From NCBI RefSeq assembly GCF_007565055.1, contig NC_044553.1, positions 102,647,858 to 102,711,857 on the forward strand: a stretch of DNA of 64,000 nucleotides, given 5' to 3'. The translations under genes and the position numbers were made by a program. Of this stretch, positions 10,624 through 24,300 are shown in pieces. The stretch is from Rhinopithecus roxellana (Eukaryota > Chordata > Mammalia > Primates > Cercopithecidae). The notes under the pieces were generated by a model that was not told where the DNA came from, searched no databases, and worked only from the letters and a program-made list of their open reading frames with translations. The stretch's first letter is position 1, and each line of letters begins with the position of its first letter.

Positions 10624-11533
10624 GTGCAATAACACTTTATAAACTTTGTGATATTTATTTTCAATTTCAGCATTGAACAGAGGTGATAAATATTACATGT
10701 CCATTTTTCTGAACCTATAGCTTAAGCCATCTTTTCCAAAGAAAGAATGAAATTTTAAAATATTTGAGAAAGAAATCTCCAAATGCTAAAGAAACCTCTG
10801 TATAGGAAAGGAAGTTACTCACACATCTACAAAGGAACAAGAGATGGGAAAGAAGCTGTGGAGGTGCTGAATAGCTTTAGTACATTTTGATTGAGGTCTA
10901 GACTAGAGAAACTAGCCTAAAATTACAGTAGGACATATTAGGTTAGACAGCAGAGGAAGATATCAAGAGATCCAACTCTCTCTCTTGCTCTCTGTCTCTC
11001 TCTCTAACAAATACACACACACACTCTCGCGCGCACACACACATCCCTCACACACATTAGCAGATTGTTGTATACTGAGTTTGTTTAAAACACAGGGGTA
11101 TATCCAGGCTACTATTTCCAAGGCAACTTTAAACATCAAGTAACAGGTGTTTTTCTTCCTCTAGTAGTTCCTTTTGTAAAAGGAGGGGACTCTACACTTT
11201 TAAATTTCCCTTGTTTGGAACCTTGTCAGCATTGCCTTGCCCATTTCAAGAAAACGTTTTCAGAAATTGTGAACATCGCTGATAACATCAGCTCCCTCAG
11301 AAAAGCAATCAAGTTGGTATGCATGCACTCTGGGTGGTGTATGGGGGTGGTCTCTGGGAATGGTAGGCCTCTTCCTTGTTATGTGTTACTAACCAGAATT
11401 TGGGAAATATATTTGACTATAAATTCTTGATATCAAATCTGCCAGCACCAGCCAGAGACAGGACTAATAGATGTCAAGATAAAGTCAGATTTAAGTGACT
11501 GTAGTTTAGGCAAGCACTTGCTGAAAGTTAGGG
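10624..11533. other. Unassigned intergenic DNA with a TC/CA microsatellite
   Basis: Non-coding. 10977-11006 is (TCTC)-rich and 11010-11056 is an interrupted (CA)n with a CGCGCG island. The rest is unremarkable. Confidence 0.6.
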
Positions 11534-12070
11534 CAGGGGTCCCCAACCCCCAGGCCCCAGACCAGAACCAGTCCACGGTCTGTTAGGAACCGGGCTGCAC
11601 AGCAAGAGGTGAGCACGGGAAGGTGAGTGAGTGAAGCTTCATTGGTATTTACAGCTGCTCCCCATGACTGGCATTACCGCCTGAGCTCCACCTCCTGTCA
11701 GATAAACAGCAGCAATTTGATTCTCACAGGAGCATGAATCCTACTGTCAACTGTGCATGTGAGGGATATAGGTTGTGTGCTCCTTATGATAATAGAATGT
11801 CTGATGATCTGTCAGTCACTGTGTCCCATCACCCCCAGATGGGATCATCTAGCTGCAGAAAACAATCTCAGGGCTCCCACTGGTTCTATATTATGGTGAG
11901 TTGTATAATTAATTCATTATATACTACAATGAAATAAAGTACACAATAAATGTAATATGCTTGAATCATAGTGAAACCACCACTACTACTTACTCTTCCC
12001 CACCCAAGTCCATGGAAATATTATCTTCCATGAAACTGGTCCCTGGTGCCAAAAAGGTTGGTGGCTGCTA
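11534..12070 (+). mobile_element. Non-autonomous hAT-type DNA transposon with terminal inverted repeats
   Basis: The left end, CAGGGGTCCCCAACCCCC, is the imperfect inverse of the right end, GGTTGGTGGCTGCTA. An 8-bp imperfect target duplication flanks it: AGTTAGGG (11526-11533) and AATTAGAG (12071-12078), 6 of 8 matching. TIR sequence and 8-bp duplication fit the hAT superfamily. No transposase frame remains. I recognise the family by sequence but will not give a name. Confidence 0.8.
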
Positions 12071-12187
12071 AATTAGAGGGTTACTAGGGAAGGTCGGGCA
12101 AGGATTTGTGCATTTTAGATAGTTGGATGAGAAAACCAGTTGGTAAAGTCCTTTTCAAATCTAAGATGCTGTGATGCTATTATTTAT

Positions 12188-12231
<44 letters not shown>

Positions 12232-13279
12232 AGGGCACAATGTGTGGAAAGTGCCAGCTGCAGCTGTTTATTACTCTGAAAATGGCTTCTCTTCTCTGTG
12301 CTGTGGCTTTCCACACCACAAACTCTCCACTAACACAGCATCTGTAGCTGCAAGGAGGGTTTTATAGCCTGCCCTGACATTTTTGTTGCTGATGCTGTTT
12401 AGTGTGGGCTGGGAGTGGGGCGGAGGGGAAAGGAGAAGTGTTCTAGCTGGGAGCACCCTCCAGGCATGGAACACAGCTCCTACATGGAAAGGTCTAAGAT
12501 TCTCTGATCTGTCCTCCTACGGTGTATTAAGCACCACAGCCGCAGAGATCAGAATTTTACTGTTTAACTATTTGATGCTGGTTTTCTTGCAGCCTACCCT
12601 GTATCTCCAGTTTTAGTTCGTATTATTATAAGATTTTCTGCCTACTCCCTGAATCTCTAGAACTTATATGTCTCTCTGGCTCTTGGCCTGTACTACGATA
12701 TGAATTTTCACATTTGTTTTTCTCTCTACGTGTGTTAGCAAAATTGAAGTTTGAATAAAAGTGTTGCCAAATGATAAAATGTATGGTGGTCAAATATTTA
12801 TAAGTCCTTTCCTTTATTAAAAAGCTCAATTCGTGATTATTGTAGAAAGCTGGAAGCATAAAACAGTCAAATAATCAGTTGTTTGAAAAGCTAAGGGAAA
12901 GCCAGTTGCGTTTTGCTGGTGGCAAAATGAAAGGTGCACTGATTCTGGAATAAGAAAACACGGGTTCAAACAGAAGTTCTGCAGTTGCCTGGCTTCGTGG
13001 TCTATAACATGTCAGTAAAAATTGAGGCAAAAATTAAGTGCCTTACTCTGAAAAGGCATGCATGTGGGAGGGCCTACACAAAGTAGCCACCCAATAAGGG
13101 TTAAGAGACTTGCACTGAATAATCAGAAAATGGGCGATTAGAGTTTTTAACACGCCTGCACATTTTCTCTCCGTTCTGACCCCACTTCATGATATATAGC
13201 AAATCTTAAAAACAGAGAAAAGCAAAAGAAATAAAGGGAAAGGAATATATTGATCTGATATTGCTTTAAGGCCTTTAGA
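12071..13279. other. Unassigned intergenic DNA with a (TG)n microsatellite
   Basis: An uninterrupted (TG)n of about 18 units lies at 12193-12229. The remainder has no gene or clear repeat. Confidence 0.6.
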
Positions 13280-13500
13280 ATAGTGATACTTTATATCAAA
13301 AAAATTGAACCATTTTAAACACTTCATTCCCTCCATGTGCTGTGCCTCCACCCCTAGAGGGCAGCATGCCCTCAAAGAAATTCACCCAGGGCCCAATTAG
13401 AATCCATCTAAATGGCCAATTACCTTCAATTGAATTATTTCTCATCGACCTTAAAAATAACCCTTGAAACTCATTAGGCACACTATCCAGAATTTAAGGG
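13280..13500. promoter_or_regulatory. Candidate regulatory block: CTCF-like motif beside ATTA-rich sequence
   Basis: A repeat-free block. CCCCTAGAGGGCA at 13351-13363 fits the CTCF core with one mismatch. It is followed at 13394-13440 by several CAATTA/TAATT-type homeodomain cores and the palindrome CCATCTAAATGG. The composition suggests a conserved element, but conservation was not tested. Confidence 0.35.
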
Positions 13501-15534
13501 ATGTTACCTGCACTTTCTAATGACTCCCTCAGAAGCATGTTTTATTGAGACCATCAAATAAATAAATAAAGTGCCCAGGAAATTAAGAAACCTGGTGACC
13601 AGAGGTCACCTTTGTGGAAGAACCTCTACCCAGGAGGAAGCCCCTGCTGGTTTCCCAGATGAGGCTGCTCCTTCGAAAGTGATTTCCTGCCATAACCTCT
13701 CCTCTTCCGACTCTCCTCAGGGCTCAGAGTGACAAGGTGAGAGCTAGAGGTCCTTGCTCTTCCTCATCCCACCCACCTGCCTCCTTCACTTCCCACCATT
13801 CCTGACCCTGGCCCGTTAGGTTAAGGGCGCTTAAGGCACTTTTGAGCCTGGGCTGTTACCCAGTGTTCTTTTGTTTCTAGAATTAACTTTCACTTTCCCT
13901 CACTAACACCTTCATCACTGACTCATGCATAATGGAGAAAACACAGGCCTCACCCACGTCCAGACCCCAAATCCTCCCAATGATATGATGAGGCCCACTG
14001 TACACACGCTTCACAGGTTCTCCAGCCTAGCATCTCTCAAGCTTTTTGGGCACATAGCACTGGTGTTTTACACCCGAGTCTCCATGCCACCTCCTCAGTG
14101 TCTTTCTGTCTTCAGGAGCTCTGAGTTGCAATCCAGGCCCAGTTGCTAATCAGAGCCTTGTGGTTCTACTATGCAAAATGAAAGAGGATGCCAGCTGCCT
14201 TCACCCAAGTTCTAGAGAGGCAGATAGGGATTACCAGTCACTTTGATGCCACAGTCATCTTGGAGAAAAGATAACACAATTTCTACTATTCACAGAGACA
14301 CACCAGTGAGGTTTCTATACTCATTCTGGTTTGATTTTTGGATTTCTGGTGACTTTTTCTCAAAAAATATTGGGTTTGGGTAGATAGGACAGTTTTCATC
14401 TATGTATGGGATGTTGTCAAAACAGGACACTAGAGTTGTTTTTGTTTTAATGAAAAATAACACTTCCAATATTGAAAGGCAGTATCCATTAATTCAATCG
14501 AACATTATTTCATAAGCAAATATGTTTGAAAAAATTAGCAAGTAAATGCATAAATAAATTACCTCCATTGAAAGCTGATACTGGCAGATATGATAACATG
14601 TTTCCTGCTAACTAGTTTACATTTCTTTTGAAGTGAATTTCTGGCTGACAGTGTTCATGTCACAGATGGTATCCTCACCTGCTTCATTAAGGCCTGTTTA
14701 GAATACAGTTCTAATGTAGGTTTTATTCCATGTAAAGCCACCTAGAGATAATTTTAAATGATGATATCGACTAACAAACACGTAATCAAGAAGCTCTTAA
14801 AATTTTATTAAAATTCAGGTCTTTCACCATTAGCAAACCTGCTTCATTAACATATTAATAGATAATGTTCCTGCTCATAATTAGCGTGTATTTTCTTTGC
14901 ATCATTGTAGTTGAAAGAATTCAGGTGGGGTTTGGTAGAAAAGTTTTTTTTATTTCTGCCAACAAAGCACCTGGGAGAATAACTGAAGCTCCTGACCACC
15001 ATTTCCATTTTAATCATCCACTTCCTCCCTCCCACAGTGTTTTTCTCCTTAAGCTCAGTTTTATTTATTTTCCCCATATTCAGCCCTCTGTGAATTATAG
15101 ACATGTTAAGCCATGGACTACATGCAAGTGAACAAGGATTTAGCCCACTTATTGAAGGATGAGTGCTAACTGCAAGAGAAACTCCAGGTGTAAAAATATT
15201 TTCATCCAGAGGTTGAGAAAAGCTGGAATCTGAAAACTGAAAATAAGCTCATCTTTTTCTTTAAAACAATTAAAAATCCTACTTGTTCTAGGAGAGTGTA
15301 TAGAATATAGAATACAGTCCATGTCATGTTTTTATGAAAAGAGTAATGTCCATTTCAAGGAATGATGTCTTACAGAGAGGAATAAGCGAGAGATCTGCCT
15401 AGGGAGGCGTTTTTGTTTTTGAAGTGACCACAAAATTAGAGTAAGTCTATAACTGAGGTCTTTGGAATAAAGCTACAGTGTTATTTTGAAACATTCTCAC
15501 TGCAGTGATATACTACTAGTAACTTATTAGCAAT
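13501..15534. other. Unassigned, AT-rich intergenic DNA
   Basis: Essentially repeat-free and non-coding. 14790-14960 contains several TAAT/ATTA motifs. The apparent open frames on both strands at 14847-15131 overlap each other and look random. Confidence 0.5.
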
Positions 15535-15549
15535 AAAGAATGGAATTGG

Positions 15550-15843
15550 GGCCGGGTGCGGTGGCTCAAGCCTGTAATCCCAGCACTTTGGGAGGCCGAG
15601 ACGGGTGGATCACGAAGTCAGGAGATCGAGACCATCCTGGCTATCATGGTGAAACCTTGTCTCTACTAAAAAATACAAAAAAACTAGCTGGGCGAGGTGG
15701 CGGGCGCCTATAGTCCCAGCTACTCGGGAGGCTGAGGCAGGAGAATGGCGTAAACCCAGGAGGCGGAGCTTGCAGTGAGCTGGGATCCGGCCACTGCACT
15801 CCAGCCTGAGCGACAGAGCAAGACTCTGTCTCAAAAAAAAAAA
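15550..15843 (+). mobile_element. AluY-type element with perfect 15-bp target-site duplication
   Basis: Flanked by AAAGAATGGAATTGG at 15535-15549 and 15844-15858, identical. Many CpGs are retained and the body is close to young Alu sequence, so this is one of the younger Alus of the window. Confidence 0.95.
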
Positions 15844-15858
15844 AAAGAATGGAATTGG

Positions 15859-16600
15859 TACTATCTCTTAAGATGAAAATCTCAAATAAAAGGGAAAATA
15901 ATATTTATACTAAAAATAGCAATTATCTTCTAATATGGTCTAAACTAACAGCCAATTTTGTTGACCACTGCCATTTTGAAGCAACACAATTCTGTGGCTT
16001 TAGAGCACAGCTTGACATGAGGCAGAAGCCTCCCACATGGTCTAGCATATTGGAACCTCTTGGATGGGTCAGAGATTAGTTTTACTTACCAGGAGTACCC
16101 ACAACAGTCCCGCTGCACTGTGGGTATGGGTTCAAGTGTTTGAGGTCTTAGAGAACATCTAATTGCCCACTCATTATATTCAGGAGCAAATGCAGGCCCA
16201 GAGAAGTCCAACAACATTCTCTAGAGCTCTCAGTTTGTTAGGCGTAGAGTTGAGGATGGCATTAAGGCCTTCTGCTTTTTTTTTAAACCGTACCTCTTTC
16301 TTAAAATTTGCCAGCCCTGATTTTCTCAATAAGAGAAGAATTGAAATTATATCTATAAATTATTAAAATATAGTGATACAACTTGCTGGTTGTGAGGGGG
16401 AGAATAAGCCGAGTATGATCACAAAGAACACTGTCATCGTCCACCCAGGATACCACCTGGATAAAGGGAGAATTCAGTTACAGTACAGGAGAGATACTGC
16501 CTCTTTGTCCTTTTAACACTGTGACCCTGAACTGCTATTTCTACATTTGTGAGTTAACAGAATTTAGTATAACATACCCACTTGAACTTTTTGCAGTGGT
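15859..16600. other. Unassigned intergenic DNA
   Basis: No gene or clear repeat recognised. Confidence 0.5.
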
Positions 16601-16604
16601 AGAA

Positions 16605-16795
16605 ATGTTAGATATCCATATTAGCCAATACTGGAGCCACTAGCCACATGTGGCTATTGAGCATTTAAAAAGTGGCTAGGGCAGCCAAAGAACTAAATTT
16701 TTAATTTTATTTAATCTTAGCTAATTTACATTTAGATAGATGCATGGGGCTGGTGGCTATTCTATTGGACCGCACAGATTCAGCATATCCTGGTG
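16605..16795 (+). repeat. Fragment of a hAT-like medium-reiterated repeat
   Basis: The phrase GCCACATGTGGCTATTGAGCA and a later GTGGCTATTCTATTGGAC are typical of a common mammalian DNA-transposon repeat. Truncated and diverged. Confidence 0.6.
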
Positions 16796-17970
16796 GAAGA
16801 GCTATTATAAATTCAGATAATGTCAGTGAGCTAGAGACCTCTGGTGGAGGGGACCGTTACCTGCAAGACGCTGAGCACAACTTTCTTTCTTTTTTTTTTT
16901 TTTTAATTTCAGGATTGGTCACATATTTTAATACCAACACCACCGTTTAATGTAACATGCAAATTCTCTAGGTAGTAAGGGATGGAATCACAAAGAATGC
17001 AGAGACTAACTATTATATTGATTAATATTTGCTGTGGTGATACCAAGTTTCTGTTACTAGGCTTATTAACAGGACCCTAGAAGGATAGTTTAACTAGAAG
17101 GATACTTGTATTGTGGTTCTATGGCATAAGAAATGGAATGTCCCAGGTCCCCAGGCAGATCTAGAAGCATTCTTTGTGATGGGAAATGGTTTCAAGCTGT
17201 ATCATTTAAGAGGTGATGCAGCTTGGCGGAAGTCTGCACTAAATTCAAGACAATGACTGTTTGAGCATGTTGCTAGAAAACAAATGCCAGTGCTGTTTCC
17301 ACCTCCTCGCCGACACACAACCACACACGGTTGCCTCCATAAAGCTAAGGTAACCTGTTGCTCTTAAGGTAGGTTAAAAAGAGAGATTTTGGGGCCTTTT
17401 TACCCCTCTTAAATAGCTCTCAGTACAATGGAGTTCACCGATCTATTGGGTTCCTTTCTGATCCCGCTATCTTCCACATCACTTGTTATACTCTCCAGGA
17501 AATTTGAGGGCTCCTTTTTCCCTCTCTGGTAATTCTTACCTCTTCTCATATTTATCTTTGCTTGGCCTCAGTCCTGCTTCCATGACTGAAAGCTACAAAA
17601 GTGCCTAATACAGAGATTGCTAGCTGGCTTTAATAGTTGTCAAAAGTAATAGAACTAATATTTTTTAGCCAGCATTTTCTAGGCATTTTCTAAATGTAAA
17701 CTACTTAAAATAATGCTCAATATATGCTGGTTATTATTATTCATGAGAATTAGAAATATGCAGCCAAGTTCATCATTTATGGCTTTTGAATTTCTGGCTT
17801 ATGTAAGTTCCCCCCTACCTTAAAGGGATCCAAATGTCTTCCTAAATACCCATGGATGGTTTGACTACACATTTAGAAAATCAGTGAGACTCTATTAAAT
17901 ATGATTGGAATTAATAACTTAAATTGGAAAAGTAGCTAGATATAAGATTTTAAAGAAAATATAGTAATCA
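16796..17970. other. Unassigned intergenic DNA
   Basis: Includes a T-rich run at 16885-16906. No gene or clear repeat otherwise. Confidence 0.5.
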
Positions 17971-18262
17971 GCCAGGCACGGTGGCTATTGCCTGTAAATC
18001 CCAGCACTTTGGGTGGCCAAGATGGGAGGATTGCTTGAAGCCAGGAGTTTGAGACTGGCCTGGGCAACATAGTAAGATATTGTCTCTACGAAACTTTTTT
18101 TTTTTAAAAATTAGTTGGATATAGTGGTGCACACCTGTAGTCCCCAGCTACTTAGGAGGCTGAGGTGGGAGGATCCCTCGAACCCAGGAGGTTGAGGCTG
18201 CTGTGAGGAGTGATCCCACTATTGTAATCCAGCCTGGGCCACAGAGCGAGACCCTGTCTCAC
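17971..18262 (+). mobile_element. Old Alu (AluJ-like)
   Basis: Both monomers are recognisable but strongly diverged, with few CpGs and an internal poly(T). It ends at CCCTGTCTCACAG without a proper A-tail. Confidence 0.85.
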
Positions 18263-18264
18263 AG

Positions 18265-18440
18265 CCAGATTTACCGGTTGTGTGATCTTGGGCAAGTTAC
18301 TCAGCCTTTCTGACTGTGGTCTCTTCCTTTATAAAATGTATATAATAGCAGTCACCTCAAAGAACTATATGAGAATCACGTAAGACAGCACATAAGCCAC
18401 CAGGCAGATGGGAGAGTCTCAGGAACTAATCATGGTACAT
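18265..18440 (+). repeat. MIR SINE
   Basis: The phrase GTGTGATCTTGGGCAAGTTACTCAGCCTTTCTG is the MIR core; followed by a decayed 3' part. Confidence 0.8.
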
Positions 18441-18449
18441 GCCATGATT

Positions 18450-19000
18450 GACAGTAAAACAAAATAGATGATGTTACAAGGCAGTTAGAAATAACACTGA
18501 ATCAGGCACCAATATTTGGGTTAGAACCAAACTTATTACTTACTAACCTTAACCTTAAAACATATACACGGCCAGGCATGGTGGCTCACATCTGTAATCC
18601 CAGCACTTTGGGAGGCCGAGGCAGGTGGATCCCCTGAGGTCAGCAGTATGAGACCAGCCTAGCCAACATGGTGAAATGCTGCCTCTACTAAAAATACCAA
18701 AAAAAATTAGCAGGGCGTGGTATCTGGTGCCTGTAATCCCAGTTATTCAGGAGGCTGAGGCAGGAGAATCGCTTGAACCCAGGAGGCAGAGGTTGCAGTG
18801 AACCAAGATCATGCCATTGCACTCCAGCCTGGGTGACAAGAGCGAAACTCTGTCTCAAAAACAACAACAACAACAACAACAACAAACTATAAACACAACA
18901 ACTCTTATTTTCAGTTTCCTCATCTATAAAATGGAAACATTTATCCCTGTGTACTTCAAGGGATTATTTTGAAACTCAATGTATTATTCCTTGGAGTACA
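18450..19000 (+). repeat. Probable MIR remnant split by an Alu
   Basis: MIR-like text before the Alu (about 18490-18568) continues after it with TTTCCTCATCTATAAAATGG at 18914. Weak, split match. Confidence 0.5.
18570..18886 (+). mobile_element. Alu with an (AAC)n tail
   Basis: Complete two-monomer Alu whose tail has expanded into CAA/AAC repeats at 18858-18886. Confidence 0.95.
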
Positions 19001-20222
19001 CTGAAGTTTTAAGTCCCAAACGCTTGGTTTACAATTTTAAAGAAATATTAATAAAATGCTGACTGACAACAAGGACTTTTCTTTGTGAAATCAGAAAGTT
19101 TAAAGTTGACAGTTTAAAGTTGAAAATGACTTTATACCAGGAGAGGACCTTTCAGCGTAAAAAATGGTATTAAGAGGGGGCGGAGCAAGATGGCCGAATA
19201 GGAACAGCTCCAGTCTCCAACTCCCAGCACCAGCGACACAGAAGACCGGTGATTTCTGCATTTTCAACTGAGGTACTGGGGTCATCTCACTAGGGAGTGC
19301 CGGACAATTGGTGCTGGTCAGCTGCTGCAGCCCGACCAGCGAGAGCTGAAGCAGGGTGAGGCATCGCCTCACCTGGGAAGCACAAGGGGGAAGGGAATCC
19401 CTTTTCCTAGCCAGGGGAACTGAGACACACAACACCTGGAAAATCAGGTAACTCCCACCCCAATACTGTGCTTTAAGCAAACGGGCACACCAGGAGATTA
19501 TATCCTACACCTGGCTGGGAGGGTCCCACGCCCATGGAGCCTCCCTCATTGCTAGCACAGCAGTCTGCGATCTAACTGCAAGGCAGCAGCGAGGCTGGGG
19601 GAGGGGCGCCCGCCATTGCTGAGGCTTAAGTAGGTAAACAAAGCCGCTGGGAAGCTCGAACTGGGTGGAGCTCACAGCAGCTCAAGGAAACCTGCCTGTA
19701 TCTGTAGACTCCACCTCTGGGGACAGGGCACAGCTTAACAACAACAACAACAACAACAACAAAAGAAAGCAGCAGAAACCTCTGCAGACACAAACGACTC
19801 TGTCTGACAGCTTTGAAGAGAGCAGTGGATCTCCCAACACGGAGGTTGAGATCTGAGAACGGACAGACTGCCTGCTCAAGTGGGTCCCTGACCCCTGAGT
19901 ACCCTAACTGGGAGACATCCCCCACTAGGGGCAGACTGACACCCCGCATCTCACACGGTGGAGTACACCCCTGAGAGGAAGCTTCCAAAGTAAGAATCAG
20001 ACAGGTACACTCGCTGTTCAGCAATATTCTATCTTCTGCAGCCTATGCTGCTGATACCCAGGCAAACAGGGCCTGGAGTGGACCTCAAGCAATCTCCAAC
20101 AGACCTACAGCTGAGGGTCCTGACTGTTAGAAGGAAAACTATCAAACAGGAAGGACACCTACACCAAAACCCCATCAGTATGTCACAATCATCAAAGACC
20201 AGAGGCAGATAAAACCACAAAG

Positions 20223-21240
20223 ATGGGGAAGAAGCAGGGCAGAAAAGCTGGAAATTCATAAAATAAGAGCGCATCTCCCACTGCAAAGGAGCACACCTCA
20301 TCGCCAGCAATGGATCAAAGCTGGACGGAGAATGACTTTGACGAGATGAGAGAAGAAGGCTTCAGTCCATCAAACTTCTCAGAGCTAAAGGAGGAATTAC
20401 ATACTCAGTGCAAAGGAACTAAAAATCTTGAAAAAAGAGTGGAAGAATTGATAGCTAGAATAATTAATGCAGAGAAGGTCATAAACGAAATGACAGAGAT
20501 GAAAACCATGACATGAGAAATACGTGACAAATGCACAAGCTTCAGTAACCGACTCGATCAACTGGAAGAAAGAGTATCAGCGATTGAGGATCAAATGAAT
20601 GAAATGAAGCGAGAAGAGAAACCGAAAGAAAAAAGAAGAAAAAGAAATGAACAAAGCCTGCAAGAAGTATGGGATTATGTAAAAAGACCAAATCTACGTC
20701 TGATTGGGGTGCCTGAAAGTGAGGGGGAAAATAGAACCAAGTTGGAAAACACTCTTCAGGATATCATCCAGGAGAACTTCCCCAACCTAGTAGGGCAGGC
20801 CAACATTCAAATTCAGGAAATACAGAGAACGCCACAAAGATACTCCTCGAGAAGAGCAACTCCAAGACACATAATTGCCAGATTCACCAAAGTTGAAATG
20901 AAGGAAAAAAATCTTAAGGGCAGCCAGAGAGAAAGGTTGGGTTACCCACAAAGGGAAGCCCATCAGACTAACAGCAGATCTCTCGGCAGAAACTCTACAA
21001 GCCAGAAGAGAGTGGGGGCCAATATTCAACATTCTTAAAGAAAAGAATTTTAAACCCAGAATTTCATATCCAGCCAAACTAAGTTTCATAAGTGAAGGAG
21101 AAATAAAATCCTTTACAGATAAGCAAATGCTTAGAGATTTTGTCACCACCAGGCCTGCCTTACAAGAGACCCTGAAGGAAGCACTAAACATGGAAAGGAA
21201 CAACCAGTACCAGCCATTGCAAAAACATGTCAAAATGTAA
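20223..21240 (+). pseudogene. L1 ORF1, broken
   Basis: Same protein as the intact ORF1 at 3883-4899, with three lesions: an early stop at codon 13 (TAA 20259-20261), a second in-frame stop (TGA 20514-20516, where the intact copy has an Arg codon), and a +1 frameshift in an A-run at 20905-20911 (seven A's; six in the intact copy). The coiled-coil and RRM text remains readable in pieces. It cannot encode functional ORF1p. Confidence 0.95.
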
Positions 21241-21303
21241 AGACCATCGAGGCTAGGAAGAAACTGCATCAACTAACGAGCAAAATAACCAGTTAATATC
21301 ATA

Positions 21304-24300
21304 ATGGCAGGATCAAGTTCACACATAACAACATTAACCTTAAATGTAAATGGACTAAATGCTCCAATTAAAAGACACAGACTGGCAAACTGGATAAAGA
21401 GTCAAGACCCATCAGTCTGCTGTATTCAGGAGACCCATCTCACATGCAGAGACATACATAGGCTCAAAATAAAGGGATGGAGAAAGATCTACCAAGCAAA
21501 TGGAGAACAAAAAAAAGCAGGGGTTGCAATCCTAGTCTCTGATAAAACAGACTTTAAACCATCAAAGATCAAAAGAGACAAAGAAGGCCATTACATAATG
21601 GTAAAGGGATCAATTCAACAGGAAGAGCTAACTCTCCTAAATATATATGCACCCAATACAGGAGCACCCAGATTCATAAAGCAAGTCCTTAGAGACTTAC
21701 AAAGAGACTTAGACTCCCATACAATAATAATGGGAGACTTCAACACCCCACTGTCAACATTAGACAGATCAATGAGACAGAAAGTGAACAAGGATATCCA
21801 GGAATTGAACTCATCTCTGCAGCAAGCAGACCTAATAGACATCTATAGAACTCTCCACCCCAAATCAACAGAATATACATTCTTCTCAGCACCACATCAC
21901 ACTTATTCCAAAATTGACCACATAATTGGAAGTAAAGCACTCCTCAGCAAATGTACAAGAACAGAAATTATAACAAACTGTCTCTTAGACCACAGTGCAA
22001 TCAAACTAGAACTCAGGACTAAGAAACTCAATCAAAACCGCTCAACTACATGGAAACTGAACAACCTGCTCCTGAATGACTACTGGGTACATAAAAAAAT
22101 GAAGGCAGAAATAAAGATGTTCTTTGAAACCAATGAGAACAAAGATACAACATACCAGAAAATCTGGGACACATTTAAAGCAGTGTGTAGAGGGAAATTT
22201 ATAGCACTAAATGCCCACAAGAGAAAGCTGGAAAGATGTAAAATTGACACTCTAACATCACAATTAAAAGAACTAGAGAAGCAAGAGCAAATACATTAAA
22301 AAGCTAGCAGAAGGCAAGAAATAACTAAGATCAGAGCAGAACTGAAGGAGATAGAGACACAAAAAACCCTCCAAAAAATCAATGAATCCAGGAGTTGGTT
22401 TTTGAAAAGATCAACAAAATTGACAGACCGCTAGCAAGACTAATAAAGAAGAAAAGAGAGAAGAATCAAATTGACGCAGAAAAAAAAAATGATAAAGGGG
22501 ATATCACCACCGACCCCACAGAAATACAAACTACCATCAGAGAATACTATAAAAACCTCTACGCAAATAAACTAGAAAATCTAGAAGAAATGGATAATTT
22601 CCTGGACACTTAACACTCTTCCAAGACTAAACCAGGAAGAAGTTGAATCCCTGAATAGACCAATAGCAGGCTCTGAAATTGAGGCAATAATTAATAGCCT
22701 ACCAACCAAAAAATGTCCAGGACAAGATGGATTCACAGCTGAATTCTACCAGAGGTACAAGGAGGAGCTGGTACCATTCCTTCTGAAACTATTCCAATCA
22801 ATAGAAAAAGAGGGAATCCTCCCTAACTCATTTGATGAGGCCAACATCATCCTGATACCAAAGCCCGGCAGAGACACAACAAAAAAAGAGAATTTTAGAC
22901 CGATATCCCTGATGAACATCGATGCAAAATTCCTCAATACAATGCTGGCAAACCGAATCCAGCAGCACATCAAAAAGCTTATCCACCATGATCAAGTGGG
23001 CTTCATCCCTGGGATGCAAGGCTAGTTCAACATATGCAAATCAATAAACGTAATCCAGCATATAAACAGAACCAAAGACAAGAACCACATGATTATCTCA
23101 ATAGATACAGAAAAGGCCTTTGACAGAATTCAACAGCCCTTCATGCTAAAAACGCTCAATAAATTCGGTATTGATGGAACGTACCTCAAAATAATAAGAG
23201 CTATTTATGACAAACCCACAGCCAATATCATACTGAATGGGCAAAAACTGGAAAAATTCCCTTTGAAATCTGGCACAAGACAGGGATGCCCTCTCTCACC
23301 ACTCCTATTCAACATAGTGTTGGAAGTTCTGGCTAGGGCAATCAGGCAAGAGAAAGAAATCAAGGGTATTCAGTTAGGAAAAGAAGATGTCAAATTGTCC
23401 CTGTTTGCAGATGACATGATTGTATATTTAGAAAACCCCATTGTCTCAGCCCAAAATCTCCTTAAGCTGATAAGCAACTTCAGCAAAGTCTCAGGATACA
23501 AAATTAATGTGCAAAAATCACAAGCATTCTTATACACCAGTAACAGACAGAGAGCCAAATCAGGAATGAACTTCCATTCACAATTGCTTCAAAGAGAATA
23601 AAATACCTAGGAATCCAACTTACAAGGGATGTAAAGGACCTCTTCAAGGAGAACTACAAACCACTGCTCAATGAAATAAAAGAGGACACAAACAAATGGA
23701 AGAACATACCATGCTCATGGATAGGAAGAATCAATATCGTGAAAATGGCCATACTGCCCAAGGTTATTTATAGATTCAATGCCATCCCCATCAAGCTACC
23801 AATGAGTTTCTTCACAAAATTGGAAAAAACTGCTTTAAAGTTCATATGGAACCAAAAAAGCCCGCATTGCCAAGACAATCCTAAGTCAAAAGAACAAAGC
23901 TGGAGGCATCACTGCTACCTGACTTCAAACTATACTACAAGGCTACAGTAACCAAAACAGCATGGTACTGGTACCAAAACAGAGATATAGACCAATGGAA
24001 CAGAACAGAGTCCTCAGAAATAATACCACACATCTACAGCCATCTGATCTTTGACAAACCTGAAAGAAACAAGAAATGGGGAAAGGATTCCCTATTTAAT
24101 AAATGGTGCTGGGAAAATTGGCTACCATAAGTAGAAAGCGGAAACTGGATCCTTTCCTTACTCCTTATACGAAAATTAATTCAAGATGGATTAGAGACTT
24201 AAATGTTAGACCTAATACCATAAAAACCCTAGAAGAAAACCTAGGTAGTACCATTCAGGACATAGGCATGGGCAAGGACTTCATGTCTAAAACACCAAAA

